Positions 7,315 to 14,647 of a stretch of 23,540 bases of DNA are shown one piece after another. The stretch is from Nitrospirota bacterium. GTDB lineage: Bacteria; JACPQY01. Under the pieces are notes generated by a model. That model was given only the letters and a program-made list of their open reading frames with translations, had not been told where the DNA came from and made no database searches. Position 1 is the first letter of the stretch. Every line of letters begins with the position of its first letter. Where the stretch lies: NCBI GenBank assembly GCA_016180645.1, contig JACPAV010000048.1:1-23540 (forward strand), given 5' to 3'. The position numbers and the translations under genes were made by a program.

Positions 7315-9864
7315 TCAAACCTCCGCGGGGTAGTAGGACCCGGTCTTCGGGTAGTACGAGAGTTTGACGCCTTCGCCCACGTTCTGCCTTGTGTGATTCA
7401 GGATGACGCCGGCGACCGGCGCGTGAGCCCGCCGAAGCAGATCGATGCCGCGAAGGAAGAGGCTCTGAGGGGTCTGGCCCGCGGCGTAGACCAGCGTAAC
7501 GAAATCCACCAACCGGCTCAGCATGAGCGTGTCGCTCACGCGGAGCAGCGGGGGAGAGTCGAAGAGGACGATATCGAATTCATTGCGGAGGTTGTCCACC
7601 AGTGTCGAAGCCGCCTCGCGCTCGAAGTGACCGTTGTAGCCCGCCAGCTCGGCTTCGCTTCGGATCCTTCCCGGCAGGTAGGAAAGATTCGGAAGCGGCG
7701 TTTGCACGATAGCCTTCTGGAACGACAGAGTGCCCTCCAACACCTCGAGCAGCCCCGGAAGGTCTTCCATGCCCAACTCCTTGTCCAGTGTGGGATGCCG
7801 CACGTTCGCGTTGACGATGAGCGTCCGACAGCCGGACTGCGCATACACGGCGCCCAAGCCCAGCGTCAGAGTGGATTTCCCTTCGCCCGAGGCGCAGCTC
7901 GCCATCAGGATGGCGCGATGCTTCTTGCCGTCCGAGGCCGAGTCGAGATTGACTTTGACCATCCTGCACAGGTCGCCCATCTCCACGCGGTGACGCCGAT
8001 CCGCGGGAGACAGTTCATCGGGCGACTTCAGGAGATCGAGGGGCCGCTGGGTCACATGTCGCACGACGCCCAGCACTTTGATCCCGGAAGCTTCGATCTC
8101 GTCGAGATGTTCCACCGCCGGGTTCAGGGCTTCCAGCGTAAAAACCAAGCCCATGAACAGCACGATGGACAGCAGAAGCACGCTCGGCAGGTCTCTCCGG
8201 GGCCGCGGCAGGACCGTCAGGCGAGCCGAGGCCGCTTCCCTGAGCACCACGATGCTGGAGGAGATGTCCGACAGGGCCAAATCCACCGCCGCAAGCTGTT
8301 TCTTGAAATTCAAATAGATCTCCTCTTTGATGTCGAGATCGTTGAGATAGAATCTTTCCTTGGATGGATCGAGTCCCAGCGCCGCAGCCTTCCGCCTCAG
8401 CTCTCCCAGTTCCTTTTCCTTGGCTTGGATGCGGCGGTCCGATTGCTCCAGACGCGTTTGCCAGGTCTTCCATTCCGGCTTGAGCGGCGCCGCAGGCATG
8501 GCTGGGGACGATGAAGCCGCCTTCCTCGCCAGCGCGAGGCCGGCCTCCACGACCTTGCCCCAATCGGCCACCACCAGCCGCTCGCCGATTTCGTCCCCAC
8601 GCCGGACCCTCAGAAGCCAGGCGCCGGCCGGAACGAGAAAACTGAACCGGCCATCGCCATCCGTCACCGCCGGCGGCCCGCCGCCGATCTCGACCTCCGC
8701 ATCCGCCACGGGTTCGCGCCGGGAGGAAACCGCGCGGAATACCTGGCCGTCTATTCGGGCCATCCGATCCGACCCCGTCGCTCCTTCCCGAAGGGCGATG
8801 CTCGCCCACTTCTCCGTCGTCGCCTCCACCTGTCGGGTCATCTTGCCGAGCTTGTATCCACTCGCCGAGACATAGACTTCGTGCGTGCCGGACGGCAGAT
8901 CGAACGCGAAGTCCCCCTTCTCATCCGTGTAGGCGACCTTCCCGGACGGACGGGTCGTCACCACGGCCCCGGCCACGCGGGGGCCTCCGAGGGCACCGGT
9001 GAACACCACACCCCTCAGAACGCCCGTCGGGCCCGACCCCTCCTCCGATAGGATCGGGGTGATCGCGCCGCCGGCCTTCTTGAGCGATTGGAGCGCCTTC
9101 ACGCTTCTTCCCAGAGAGTCCAAGAGAGGAAACCCGGGCTGGAACCTCCGGCTGAGATCGGCTCTTTCTTTCTCCAATCGGGCAATCTCGTCGTCGATCT
9201 CCTTCACCACGTCCATCCGGGCCTGCCGGAGTCCCTCCACATCCTTGCTGCCGGCCTCAATCCGTTGGACCGCCGCTTGCAGCGACCGGCCCTCTTCCAA
9301 CTGTTTCTCGTACCCTTCAATCTCGGCCATCAAGTACTCGCGCTGGCCGACCTTGCTCTGCCTTTTCTGATTCGCATCGAAAATCTGGAACGTCTGAATC
9401 AGCGCGTTCAACAACTTGACGACCAACTCCGGATCCTGGGCCCGCAGCTCGATCCTGAGAATGTTGGTTTTCCCCTTCCGCTCGACACGCAGCCCTTTTC
9501 GGGTCTCCTCGATCAGACGCTCCCGCTCGGCGGGCGGGTCGGACGGATCGACCACGCCGAGTTTTTCCAGGACCTGCCCCAAGAGGGCGTGGCTCCTGAG
9601 GAGGTCGGCCTGCGTCTCCAGCACTTCGTCCGTGGGCGTTCCCACCCCCAGGCGTCCCAACACGGCGCTGATCTTCTCGCCGGCCGGCGTTTCGACGAGG
9701 TATTGCACCTCGGCTTCAGACTCGTACTGTTTGGGCATGTACAACCAATAGACGCCGTAGAGACCGAAGGTGATGATCAACAGGAGAGGGAGCAGCTTCC
9801 AGTGCTTGGCTAGGACGTGGAGCTGACGGCGCAGCAACTCGTTGGAATCGTTTTTCGCCGCCAT
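7315..9864 (-). CDS. Wzc-like polysaccharide co-polymerase / BY-type tyrosine kinase with two inserted beta-sandwich domains
   Basis: 849 residues. Order: membrane segment (24-43), Wzz chain-length domain (44-about 160), coiled coil, insert (about 281-445), coiled coil (about 465-500), second membrane segment (about 559-580), cytoplasmic kinase domain. The insert holds two carboxypeptidase-regulatory-like units: GVLRGVVFTG...VAYTDEKGDFAFDLPSG...VYVSASGY and IDGQVFRA...VTDGDGRFSFLVPAG. Typical Wzc proteins lack these. Kinase motifs: Walker A ASGEGKST (658-665) and Walker B IVLFDSPP (765-772). Walker A' is LIVNANVRHP, where the usual DxD is NxN (Asn685, Asn687). The tail has a tyrosine cluster (837, 838, 844, 845). 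Family role: control of capsule/exopolysaccharide length and export through tail phosphorylation. It starts 4 bp after the SLBB gene stop. Confidence 0.9.
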   Translation of the reverse strand: MAAKNDSNELLRRQLHVLAKHWKLLPLLLIITFGLYGVYWLYMPKQYESEAEVQYLVETPAGEKISAVLGRLGVGTPTDEVLETQADLLRSHALLGQVLEKLGVVDPSDPPAERERLIEETRKGLRVERKGKTNILRIELRAQDPELVVKLLNALIQTFQIFDANQKRQSKVGQREYLMAEIEGYEKQLEEGRSLQAAVQRIEAGSKDVEGLRQARMDVVKEIDDEIARLEKERADLSRRFQPGFPLLDSLGRSVKALQSLKKAGGAITPILSEEGSGPTGVLRGVVFTGALGGPRVAGAVVTTRPSGKVAYTDEKGDFAFDLPSGTHEVYVSASGYKLGKMTRQVEATTEKWASIALREGATGSDRMARIDGQVFRAVSSRREPVADAEVEIGGGPPAVTDGDGRFSFLVPAGAWLLRVRRGDEIGERLVVADWGKVVEAGLALARKAASSSPAMPAAPLKPEWKTWQTRLEQSDRRIQAKEKELGELRRKAAALGLDPSKERFYLNDLDIKEEIYLNFKKQLAAVDLALSDISSSIVVLREAASARLTVLPRPRRDLPSVLLLSIVLFMGLVFTLEALNPAVEHLDEIEASGIKVLGVVRHVTQRPLDLLKSPDELSPADRRHRVEMGDLCRMVKVNLDSASDGKKHRAILMASCASGEGKSTLTLGLGAVYAQSGCRTLIVNANVRHPTLDKELGMEDLPGLLEVLEGTLSFQKAIVQTPLPNLSYLPGRIRSEAELAGYNGHFEREAASTLVDNLRNEFDIVLFDSPPLLRVSDTLMLSRLVDFVTLVYAAGQTPQSLFLRGIDLLRRAHAPVAGVILNHTRQNVGEGVKLSYYPKTGSYYPAEV

Positions 9865-9868
9865 GCCG

Positions 9869-11311
9869 CTACTGCTGAAGTATCCGCACCTGGGAGGCTA
9901 CACCGGCGCCGGCCGAGAGGGGCGTGAGAAGCCGACCGAGAAAGTCGAGCGCGTCCGACGTCGTACTCTCGGGAACGAACAAGACGTCCCCGTTGTTCAA
10001 TTCCAAATCCTGCCGGAGATCGCCCTTGCTCACCACGCGATCGAGGTTGAGCGCGATCACCTGCTGGTCCGCCGAACCATAGTGACGCACCACCTTGGTG
10101 CTGCTCAGAACGGCGCCGAATTTGGCCTGGTCCGCCAGCGCCAATGCCTGCATCGCCGTGATGCGGCCGGGCTGCCGATACAAACCCGGCCGGGTCACCA
10201 TCCCCAGCACGTACACGCCCACTTCCTGGCTGTGGGGAATGTAAAGGGTGTCGCCGGGCTCGAGCCGCGCCGAAGGCGCCGCGCCGGGCAGGAAGAGTTC
10301 CGTATTCAGATCCACCCGCAGTTCCTCGCCCGTCTTTCGAACGACCGTGGCTTCCGAGAGACTCGCGCCGATCGTCAGTCCGCCCGCTTGCGTGACCACC
10401 TCACGGACGCTCAACCAGCCTCTTGAACCCACGGGGAAGACGGCGGGTTTGGCCACGGCGCCGTGGACCCTCACCGGCCCCGGCGACCCGACGATCAGGA
10501 TGTCATCCGGCTGCACCGAAAGGTTGTATTTGAACTCCGACGTCCCGAACAACCGGCCCAGCGGGAACTGGATGCTCGTTCCCCCTCGAATGATCGACAC
10601 GTTCTGCGCCAGAGTGGCGTCATAATTCCATCCCGCCGACATCAGCACTTCCAGCAAGGTCCCCTGCCCGAGAATGGGCGTTCGGCCGGCCTTGCTCACG
10701 TCGCCCATCACCGTCACCATCCTCTGCCCGGCCTTCTTGATCGCCACGGAAATCTTGGGTTTTGCCACATACCGTCGGATGGCCCGCTCCCAATTCTCCC
10801 GAAAAACATCGAGCGTCACTCCCTCGGCCTGAATGGACGGGCCGAACGGCACCGCCACGTTGCCATCCGCAAGGACGACGAAGTCGCCGGAAAACTCCGC
10901 GTACCCGGCCACCTCCACCTCGATCACATCCTCCTTGTATAAGACGTATTCGGCGGCCCCGCGGCGAGTCGCCTTCTGAAAGGAGGAGATCTCCGCCCAC
11001 GTTGCCCCCTCCGCTCCGCTCCGGGAACGACGAACAGAACCGTCATCAGGTCCTTGCGTCGCACCGGCCAAGTCCCGGCCGGGCGCGGGGGCGGATTCGA
11101 CAGGCTGTGCCCCGGCGGTCGGGAGCGGCTGCGCCGCCAGAGGCAAGAGATCGGGCGGTTTGCGAACAGCTCCGGCACACGAGCCAAACATAACAAAGGA
11201 AGAGCACACGATCGCGAAGACGGGCGGGATCTGCAACAGTCGCCTACCTGAACATGCACAGACCTTCCGGGGAACGGGGGACGATTTTCGCCCCTCCCGC
11301 TGCGCTGACAC
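9869..11311 (-). CDS. Outer-membrane polysaccharide export protein, Wza-like, SLBB repeats (minus-strand module)
   Basis: The frame is open from ATG 11371 (500 residues), but that ATG lies inside a candidate promoter and would give a 44-residue n-region. I place the start at GTG 11311 (480 residues; ATG 11344 is another option). A hydrophobic segment ends VMFGSC, suggesting a lipoprotein with an imperfect lipobox. Then a low-complexity Pro/Ala region, a Poly_export domain (YVLYKEDVIEVEVAGY onward, about 142-212 in the long numbering), and three SLBB beta-grasp units (about 219-296, 299-377, 384-467). The last 25 residues could form the amphipathic barrel helix. Wza-type proteins form the octameric outer-membrane channel for polysaccharide. 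It is first in its operon, followed after 4 bp by the kinase. Confidence 0.88.
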   Translation of the reverse strand: MSAQREGRKSSPVPRKVCACSGRRLLQIPPVFAIVCSSFVMFGSCAGAVRKPPDLLPLAAQPLPTAGAQPVESAPAPGRDLAGATQGPDDGSVRRSRSGAEGATWAEISSFQKATRRGAAEYVLYKEDVIEVEVAGYAEFSGDFVVLADGNVAVPFGPSIQAEGVTLDVFRENWERAIRRYVAKPKISVAIKKAGQRMVTVMGDVSKAGRTPILGQGTLLEVLMSAGWNYDATLAQNVSIIRGGTSIQFPLGRLFGTSEFKYNLSVQPDDILIVGSPGPVRVHGAVAKPAVFPVGSRGWLSVREVVTQAGGLTIGASLSEATVVRKTGEELRVDLNTELFLPGAAPSARLEPGDTLYIPHSQEVGVYVLGMVTRPGLYRQPGRITAMQALALADQAKFGAVLSSTKVVRHYGSADQQVIALNLDRVVSKGDLRQDLELNNGDVLFVPESTTSDALDFLGRLLTPLSAGAGVASQVRILQQ

Positions 11312-11352
11312 TACTCGCCTATCATAACCCCTCCCTAATGCCATCCCAAGGT

Positions 11353-11381
11353 AGGGTAGGTCAACAATCATTGTTTGTCAA
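11353..11381 (-). promoter_or_regulatory. Candidate sigma70 promoter of the minus-strand export module
   Basis: On the minus strand a perfect TTGACA (11381-11376) is followed, after exactly 17 bases, by TACCCT (11358-11353), placing a start near 11346. The spacer contains the small palindrome ACAATCATTGT (11364-11374). The upstream ATG at 11371 of the SLBB frame lies inside the spacer, so if this promoter is used that ATG cannot be the start. The -10 is only a fair match. Confidence 0.5.
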
Positions 11382-11468
11382 CATCTCCACCGCAGGATCG
11401 GGCCATAGATGGTGACCGTATCGATCCATGAAGGATGGTCGTCCCAGCCGACCCGTTGTTGACCTCCT

Positions 11469-11484
11469 TGTGATCCCAATCACA
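11469..11484. promoter_or_regulatory. CRP/FNR-family binding site (TGTGA-N6-TCACA)
   Basis: TGTGATCCCAATCACA has both half-sites of the CRP consensus exactly, with the correct 6-bp gap, and is symmetric over 6-bp arms. It lies in the divergent region between the two polysaccharide modules, centred 44 bp before the plus-strand FecR start and about 130 bp before the minus-strand start point. CRP-family proteins, including the c-di-GMP-responsive Clp of Xanthomonas, control exopolysaccharide genes through this type of site. Which family member acts here is unknown. Confidence 0.65.
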
Positions 11485-11520
11485 GACATGGGATTGGAAA
11501 CATGATTCAATCCCCGGCCC

Positions 11521-13083
11521 ATGGGGGCAATAAAGGGAGCCGGATCCATTAGACGTTGGGCGACACAGGGCGTCGCCGCCCTCGCCCTTCTGGCCGGTGG
11601 GGTCTTGCTCCTCAACGGCCTCAAGTGGATCGGTCATCGTCGGGCCCAGAATCTGCTTTCGCAATACTCGCAGATCGGGCGGGAAGGCGCTCCGGCCCCC
11701 GTTCTCATCCTTAGCCATGCAGGGCCCGTAGACTTTTCCGGTCCAACCTACGATGGATGGCAAACCGTCGCGATGAGGAGCCCCCTCACGTCAGCCAATA
11801 CGGTCCGGACCGGCACTTGGGGCACCATCGACCTTGCGCTCGACCGTCACGTCGTCCTCCGGATCGCGCCGAATTCGACCGTTCAATTCGCTTCCATGGT
11901 TCGCGATCTCTCAAACCGCATCGAGCTGGTGGAGATCGCCATGAAAACGGGGCAGGTGATCAGCGTCATCGGAAACCTGAAAGACGGGGCGCGCTTCTCC
12001 ATCAAGACGCCCACGGCCACGGTGGGGGTTCGCGGGACGGTATTCATGGTCGAGTCAACTCCGGAAGGCACGATCGTATCAACCCTGAACGGGACGGTGG
12101 AAGTCACCACGCCCGCCGATCCCGGGCAGCCGCTCGATGTGGTCCCCGGGGAACGGCTTGAGGTGGCGGCCCGCCTCAGCCCCACTACGGGCCGCCGCGA
12201 GATCATGGGCCGATATACGGGTGTGCCGCCGGAGATCCGCAAACAGATGAGCCAAGCCGTGCGCGAGAACGCGTTTGCGAAACCCCGACGTCAAGGGGCT
12301 TTGATTAACGCCATCGATAAGAAGGAGGGGGCGACCGCCCGGCCTCCATCCAGCGGTCGGGACCGGATCGCTCGGGAGCGCCCCGGTTCATTGCGCGCTG
12401 AAAAGGGCCGCCGAATTCAATCGCCGCTTCGCGGAGGCGACGATCGATACAAGAAGCCCGAAAAGCAACGGTCGATGCAACGGCTTTCCGATCTTCGCCT
12501 GCAACGGCCGATGCCTGAATCACCGCTCCGAGTCACCTCGCCGGAAAAGTCGAAATCCACCCGGGAGGAGCCGGCGCCCCCCACAACCGCCGGGCCTCCC
12601 AAGGCTGCGACGCGGCCCTCCGAGCCCGCCGCGGAGGAGCCGGCGAAGGAGAAAGAACAATCGCAGGAGGATGAAGACACGGAAGATCGCCCCGTTCAGG
12701 CCGGCGCCGATACCCTCTCGGCCGAGATGGCCATTCGGGCCATTCTTGATGAATGCCGCGATGCGCTCGAACAGCTCGCGGCCGTTCCATGCCTCTCCCG
12801 CTGGACCACGCCGGGATTCACGCTGAATGTGAACGGCAAAGTGGTGCCCAACCTGTCGCGAGCCGCGGCCGAACTCTCCCGACTGATCACTTCTCCCTCC
12901 GTTTCCATGCACGTTCTGACGGTCACCGTCCGGGAGGCCACCGCCATGGCCGTCTTCACCATCGCCGTGGACGCGCGCAAGGCGCAGACGGGCGATGATG
13001 TCAGCCGACAATTCCTTGTCATCATGGAATTCGCCGGAAGCGACAAGGAGGGGTGGCTGGCCCAGTCCGCGAGCGCCATGTAA
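11521..13083 (+). CDS. Membrane-anchored FecR-domain protein with C-terminal NTF2-like domain (plus-strand module)
   Basis: 520 residues with the same architecture as the minus-strand FecR protein. It has an N-terminal membrane segment (about 13-33) and a FecR domain (about 62-195) with SIKTPTATVGVRGTVFMVES and STLNGTVEV. A long charged, Pro-rich linker (about 245-395) ends in a very acidic patch (KEKEQSQEDEDTEDRP). The C-terminal domain (AIRAILDECRDALEQLAAVP onward) matches the start of its paralogue's (AILRWLDTCRVEISS). The two are clearly diverged paralogues. The ATG at 11521 has no good ribosome site; a start just downstream cannot be excluded. It is the first gene of the plus-strand module, and a separate promoter follows it. 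I infer a periplasmic role linked to polysaccharide export; the ligand is unknown. Confidence 0.85.
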   Translation: MGAIKGAGSIRRWATQGVAALALLAGGVLLLNGLKWIGHRRAQNLLSQYSQIGREGAPAPVLILSHAGPVDFSGPTYDGWQTVAMRSPLTSANTVRTGTWGTIDLALDRHVVLRIAPNSTVQFASMVRDLSNRIELVEIAMKTGQVISVIGNLKDGARFSIKTPTATVGVRGTVFMVESTPEGTIVSTLNGTVEVTTPADPGQPLDVVPGERLEVAARLSPTTGRREIMGRYTGVPPEIRKQMSQAVRENAFAKPRRQGALINAIDKKEGATARPPSSGRDRIARERPGSLRAEKGRRIQSPLRGGDDRYKKPEKQRSMQRLSDLRLQRPMPESPLRVTSPEKSKSTREEPAPPTTAGPPKAATRPSEPAAEEPAKEKEQSQEDEDTEDRPVQAGADTLSAEMAIRAILDECRDALEQLAAVPCLSRWTTPGFTLNVNGKVVPNLSRAAAELSRLITSPSVSMHVLTVTVREATAMAVFTIAVDARKAQTGDDVSRQFLVIMEFAGSDKEGWLAQSASAM

Positions 13084-13104
13084 GCCCGTGGATCAGAGCC
13101 GTTC

Positions 13105-13133
13105 TTGACATGTGGCGTCTCATTCATCACAAT
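13105..13133 (+). promoter_or_regulatory. Sigma70-type promoter before the plus-strand SLBB gene
   Basis: A perfect -35 TTGACA (13105-13110), a 17-bp spacer and CACAAT (13128-13133, 4 of 6 to TATAAT) lie between the FecR and SLBB genes. The expected start point is near 13140, about 35 nt before the ATG and upstream of the AGGAGA ribosome site. This would let the exporter and kinase be expressed without the FecR gene. Confidence 0.6.
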
Positions 13134-13174
13134 GCCGACCAATTCGCATGGCGGTTTTGAAACAGGAGATAACC

Positions 13175-14644
13175 ATGAGTAGGAGCATCAAATCTTCTTG
13201 GAGCCTTCCACGGACGATGGGCGTTCTGGTCATCGTCGGGCAGGCCATGGCGGGATACGCCCGCGCGGCCGACAAGACCGCCCCGCCCGCTGCCGAGGAG
13301 CCGGTTGCCCTCTCCGCTCCCAAAACAACCGAGAGTCGTCGATCGGACGACCTCCAGGAAGGAGGAAGTGCCGCGAGAGGGCAGGAGCCCGGAGCGGCCG
13401 ACCTCCAGGAAGGAGGAAGTGCCGCGAGAGGGCACCCTGAAGGAATCGATGGAATCGCGCAGGGTACTTCGCAGCCTCCCGGAGCGGCCGACCCCTTCAA
13501 AATTCTAAGAGATCAAATCCGCGCTTTTGAAACGGCTCCGCAGGTCAGCGACTACAAGTTTCTCAAGGGCGATCTCGTCGAAGTCAGAGTGCTCGGCTAC
13601 GGCGAACTGTCCAAAACCTACACGGTGTCCGAGGATGGCACACTCGTGGTCGGCCTCGGCGATCCCGTCATGGCCACGGGCAAGACGGCCGGACAGGTGA
13701 AGGAGGTTCTGGAGCGCGAACTTGGTCGGTTTCTTCAGAAACCCAAGGTTTCCGTCTTCCTCGCCAAGCCGGGCGAGCGACGCGTCTTCGTCATCGGCGA
13801 CCTCCCGAGGGCCGGCCAGGTGGCGCTCGTCGGCCAAGGCACCCTTCTGGAAACCCTCACACAGGCCGGCTGGAAATACGACCCTTTCGGGGGCCATCAG
13901 GCGCGGCTCGTCCGGCAGGACCGTACACTCACCGTAGACGTGGCCGCCATCATGCGGGCGGGATCCACCGACCTCAATATCCGTTTGAAGCCGGACGACA
14001 TCGTGATTCTCAACTCCCCCGATCCCGTGGTGGTCATCGGGGAGGTCCGTAAGCCGGACCGCTACCCCCTCGGCGAACGCGCATCCATCACGGTTCGCGA
14101 AGTGATCGCCCGCAGCCAGGGCATCACCGAAAAAGCCGATCTGACCTCCGCCAAGATCATTCACAAGACCGGCACGGAGGAGCGGCTCGACCTCAATCGA
14201 TACCTCTTTCCCCAGCCAGGCGACGCCTCGTCGGATGTGGTTCTTCAGGGGGGTGACACCCTGTACGTCCCACAAGGCGGCGAGATCGGCGTCTTCGTGC
14301 TCGGAATGGTCGGTCGACCGGGCTACTACCGCCAGGCCACGGGGCTTACGGTGCTCCAGGCGCTCGCCCTCGGCGATGAGCCCCAGTTCGGAGCGAAGCT
14401 CTCCCACGCGCGCCTCGTGAAGGGCTATTCGAGCGGGAATCCCCGAGTGGTCAGGGTCAATCTCGATCACCTGGTGTACAAGGGGGACATGAGCCAAAAC
14501 CTGGCGATGGAAAACGGCGACGTGCTGTACATCCCCGAGACCACCACGTCCGACGTCCTGGACTTCCTCGGCCGCCTGCTTTCCCCGCTCAATCTTGGAT
14601 TCACGGCCGGCGTGGCCGCCGCGACCGCCATCGGCGCGAAATAG
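13175..14644 (+). CDS. Outer-membrane polysaccharide export protein, Wza-like, SLBB repeats (plus-strand module)
   Basis: 489 residues from the ATG at 13175, chosen because AGGAGA lies 6 bp upstream and the protein then begins with a normal signal peptide (cleavage likely after Ala31, AGYARA/ADK). There is no lipobox Cys, unlike its paralogue. Next comes a low-complexity linker with a 17-residue tandem repeat (DLQEGGSAARG, at 59-69 and 76-86). A Poly_export domain (DYKFLKGDLVEVRVLGYGEL, from about 126) and three SLBB units (about 203-283, 286-368, 371-455) follow. The end LDFLGRLLSPLNLGF and a small-residue tail match the paralogue's end. Expected role: outer-membrane channel for polysaccharide, docking on the BY-kinase encoded 3 bp downstream. 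Confidence 0.92.
   Translation: MSRSIKSSWSLPRTMGVLVIVGQAMAGYARAADKTAPPAAEEPVALSAPKTTESRRSDDLQEGGSAARGQEPGAADLQEGGSAARGHPEGIDGIAQGTSQPPGAADPFKILRDQIRAFETAPQVSDYKFLKGDLVEVRVLGYGELSKTYTVSEDGTLVVGLGDPVMATGKTAGQVKEVLERELGRFLQKPKVSVFLAKPGERRVFVIGDLPRAGQVALVGQGTLLETLTQAGWKYDPFGGHQARLVRQDRTLTVDVAAIMRAGSTDLNIRLKPDDIVILNSPDPVVVIGEVRKPDRYPLGERASITVREVIARSQGITEKADLTSAKIIHKTGTEERLDLNRYLFPQPGDASSDVVLQGGDTLYVPQGGEIGVFVLGMVGRPGYYRQATGLTVLQALALGDEPQFGAKLSHARLVKGYSSGNPRVVRVNLDHLVYKGDMSQNLAMENGDVLYIPETTTSDVLDFLGRLLSPLNLGFTAGVAAATAIGAK
13348..13434 (+). repeat. In-frame 51-bp tandem duplication in the SLBB gene
   Basis: A 36-bp sequence starting CGACCTCCAGGAAGGAGG occurs identically at 13348-13383 and 13399-13434 (period 51 bp, 17 codons). 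The phrase GGAGCGGCCGACC preceding the second copy appears again near 13482, so there may once have been a third unit. The repeat codes for a Gly/Ala/Glu-rich linker and contains an internal AAGGAGG. Confidence 0.85.
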
Positions 14645-14647
14645 TCC

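Noticed and set aside
7393-8514. 373-codon plus-strand frame opposite the minus-strand kinase
   Set aside because: Shadow frame rich in Gln/Arg/His, with no ribosome site; the kinase on the other strand is certain.
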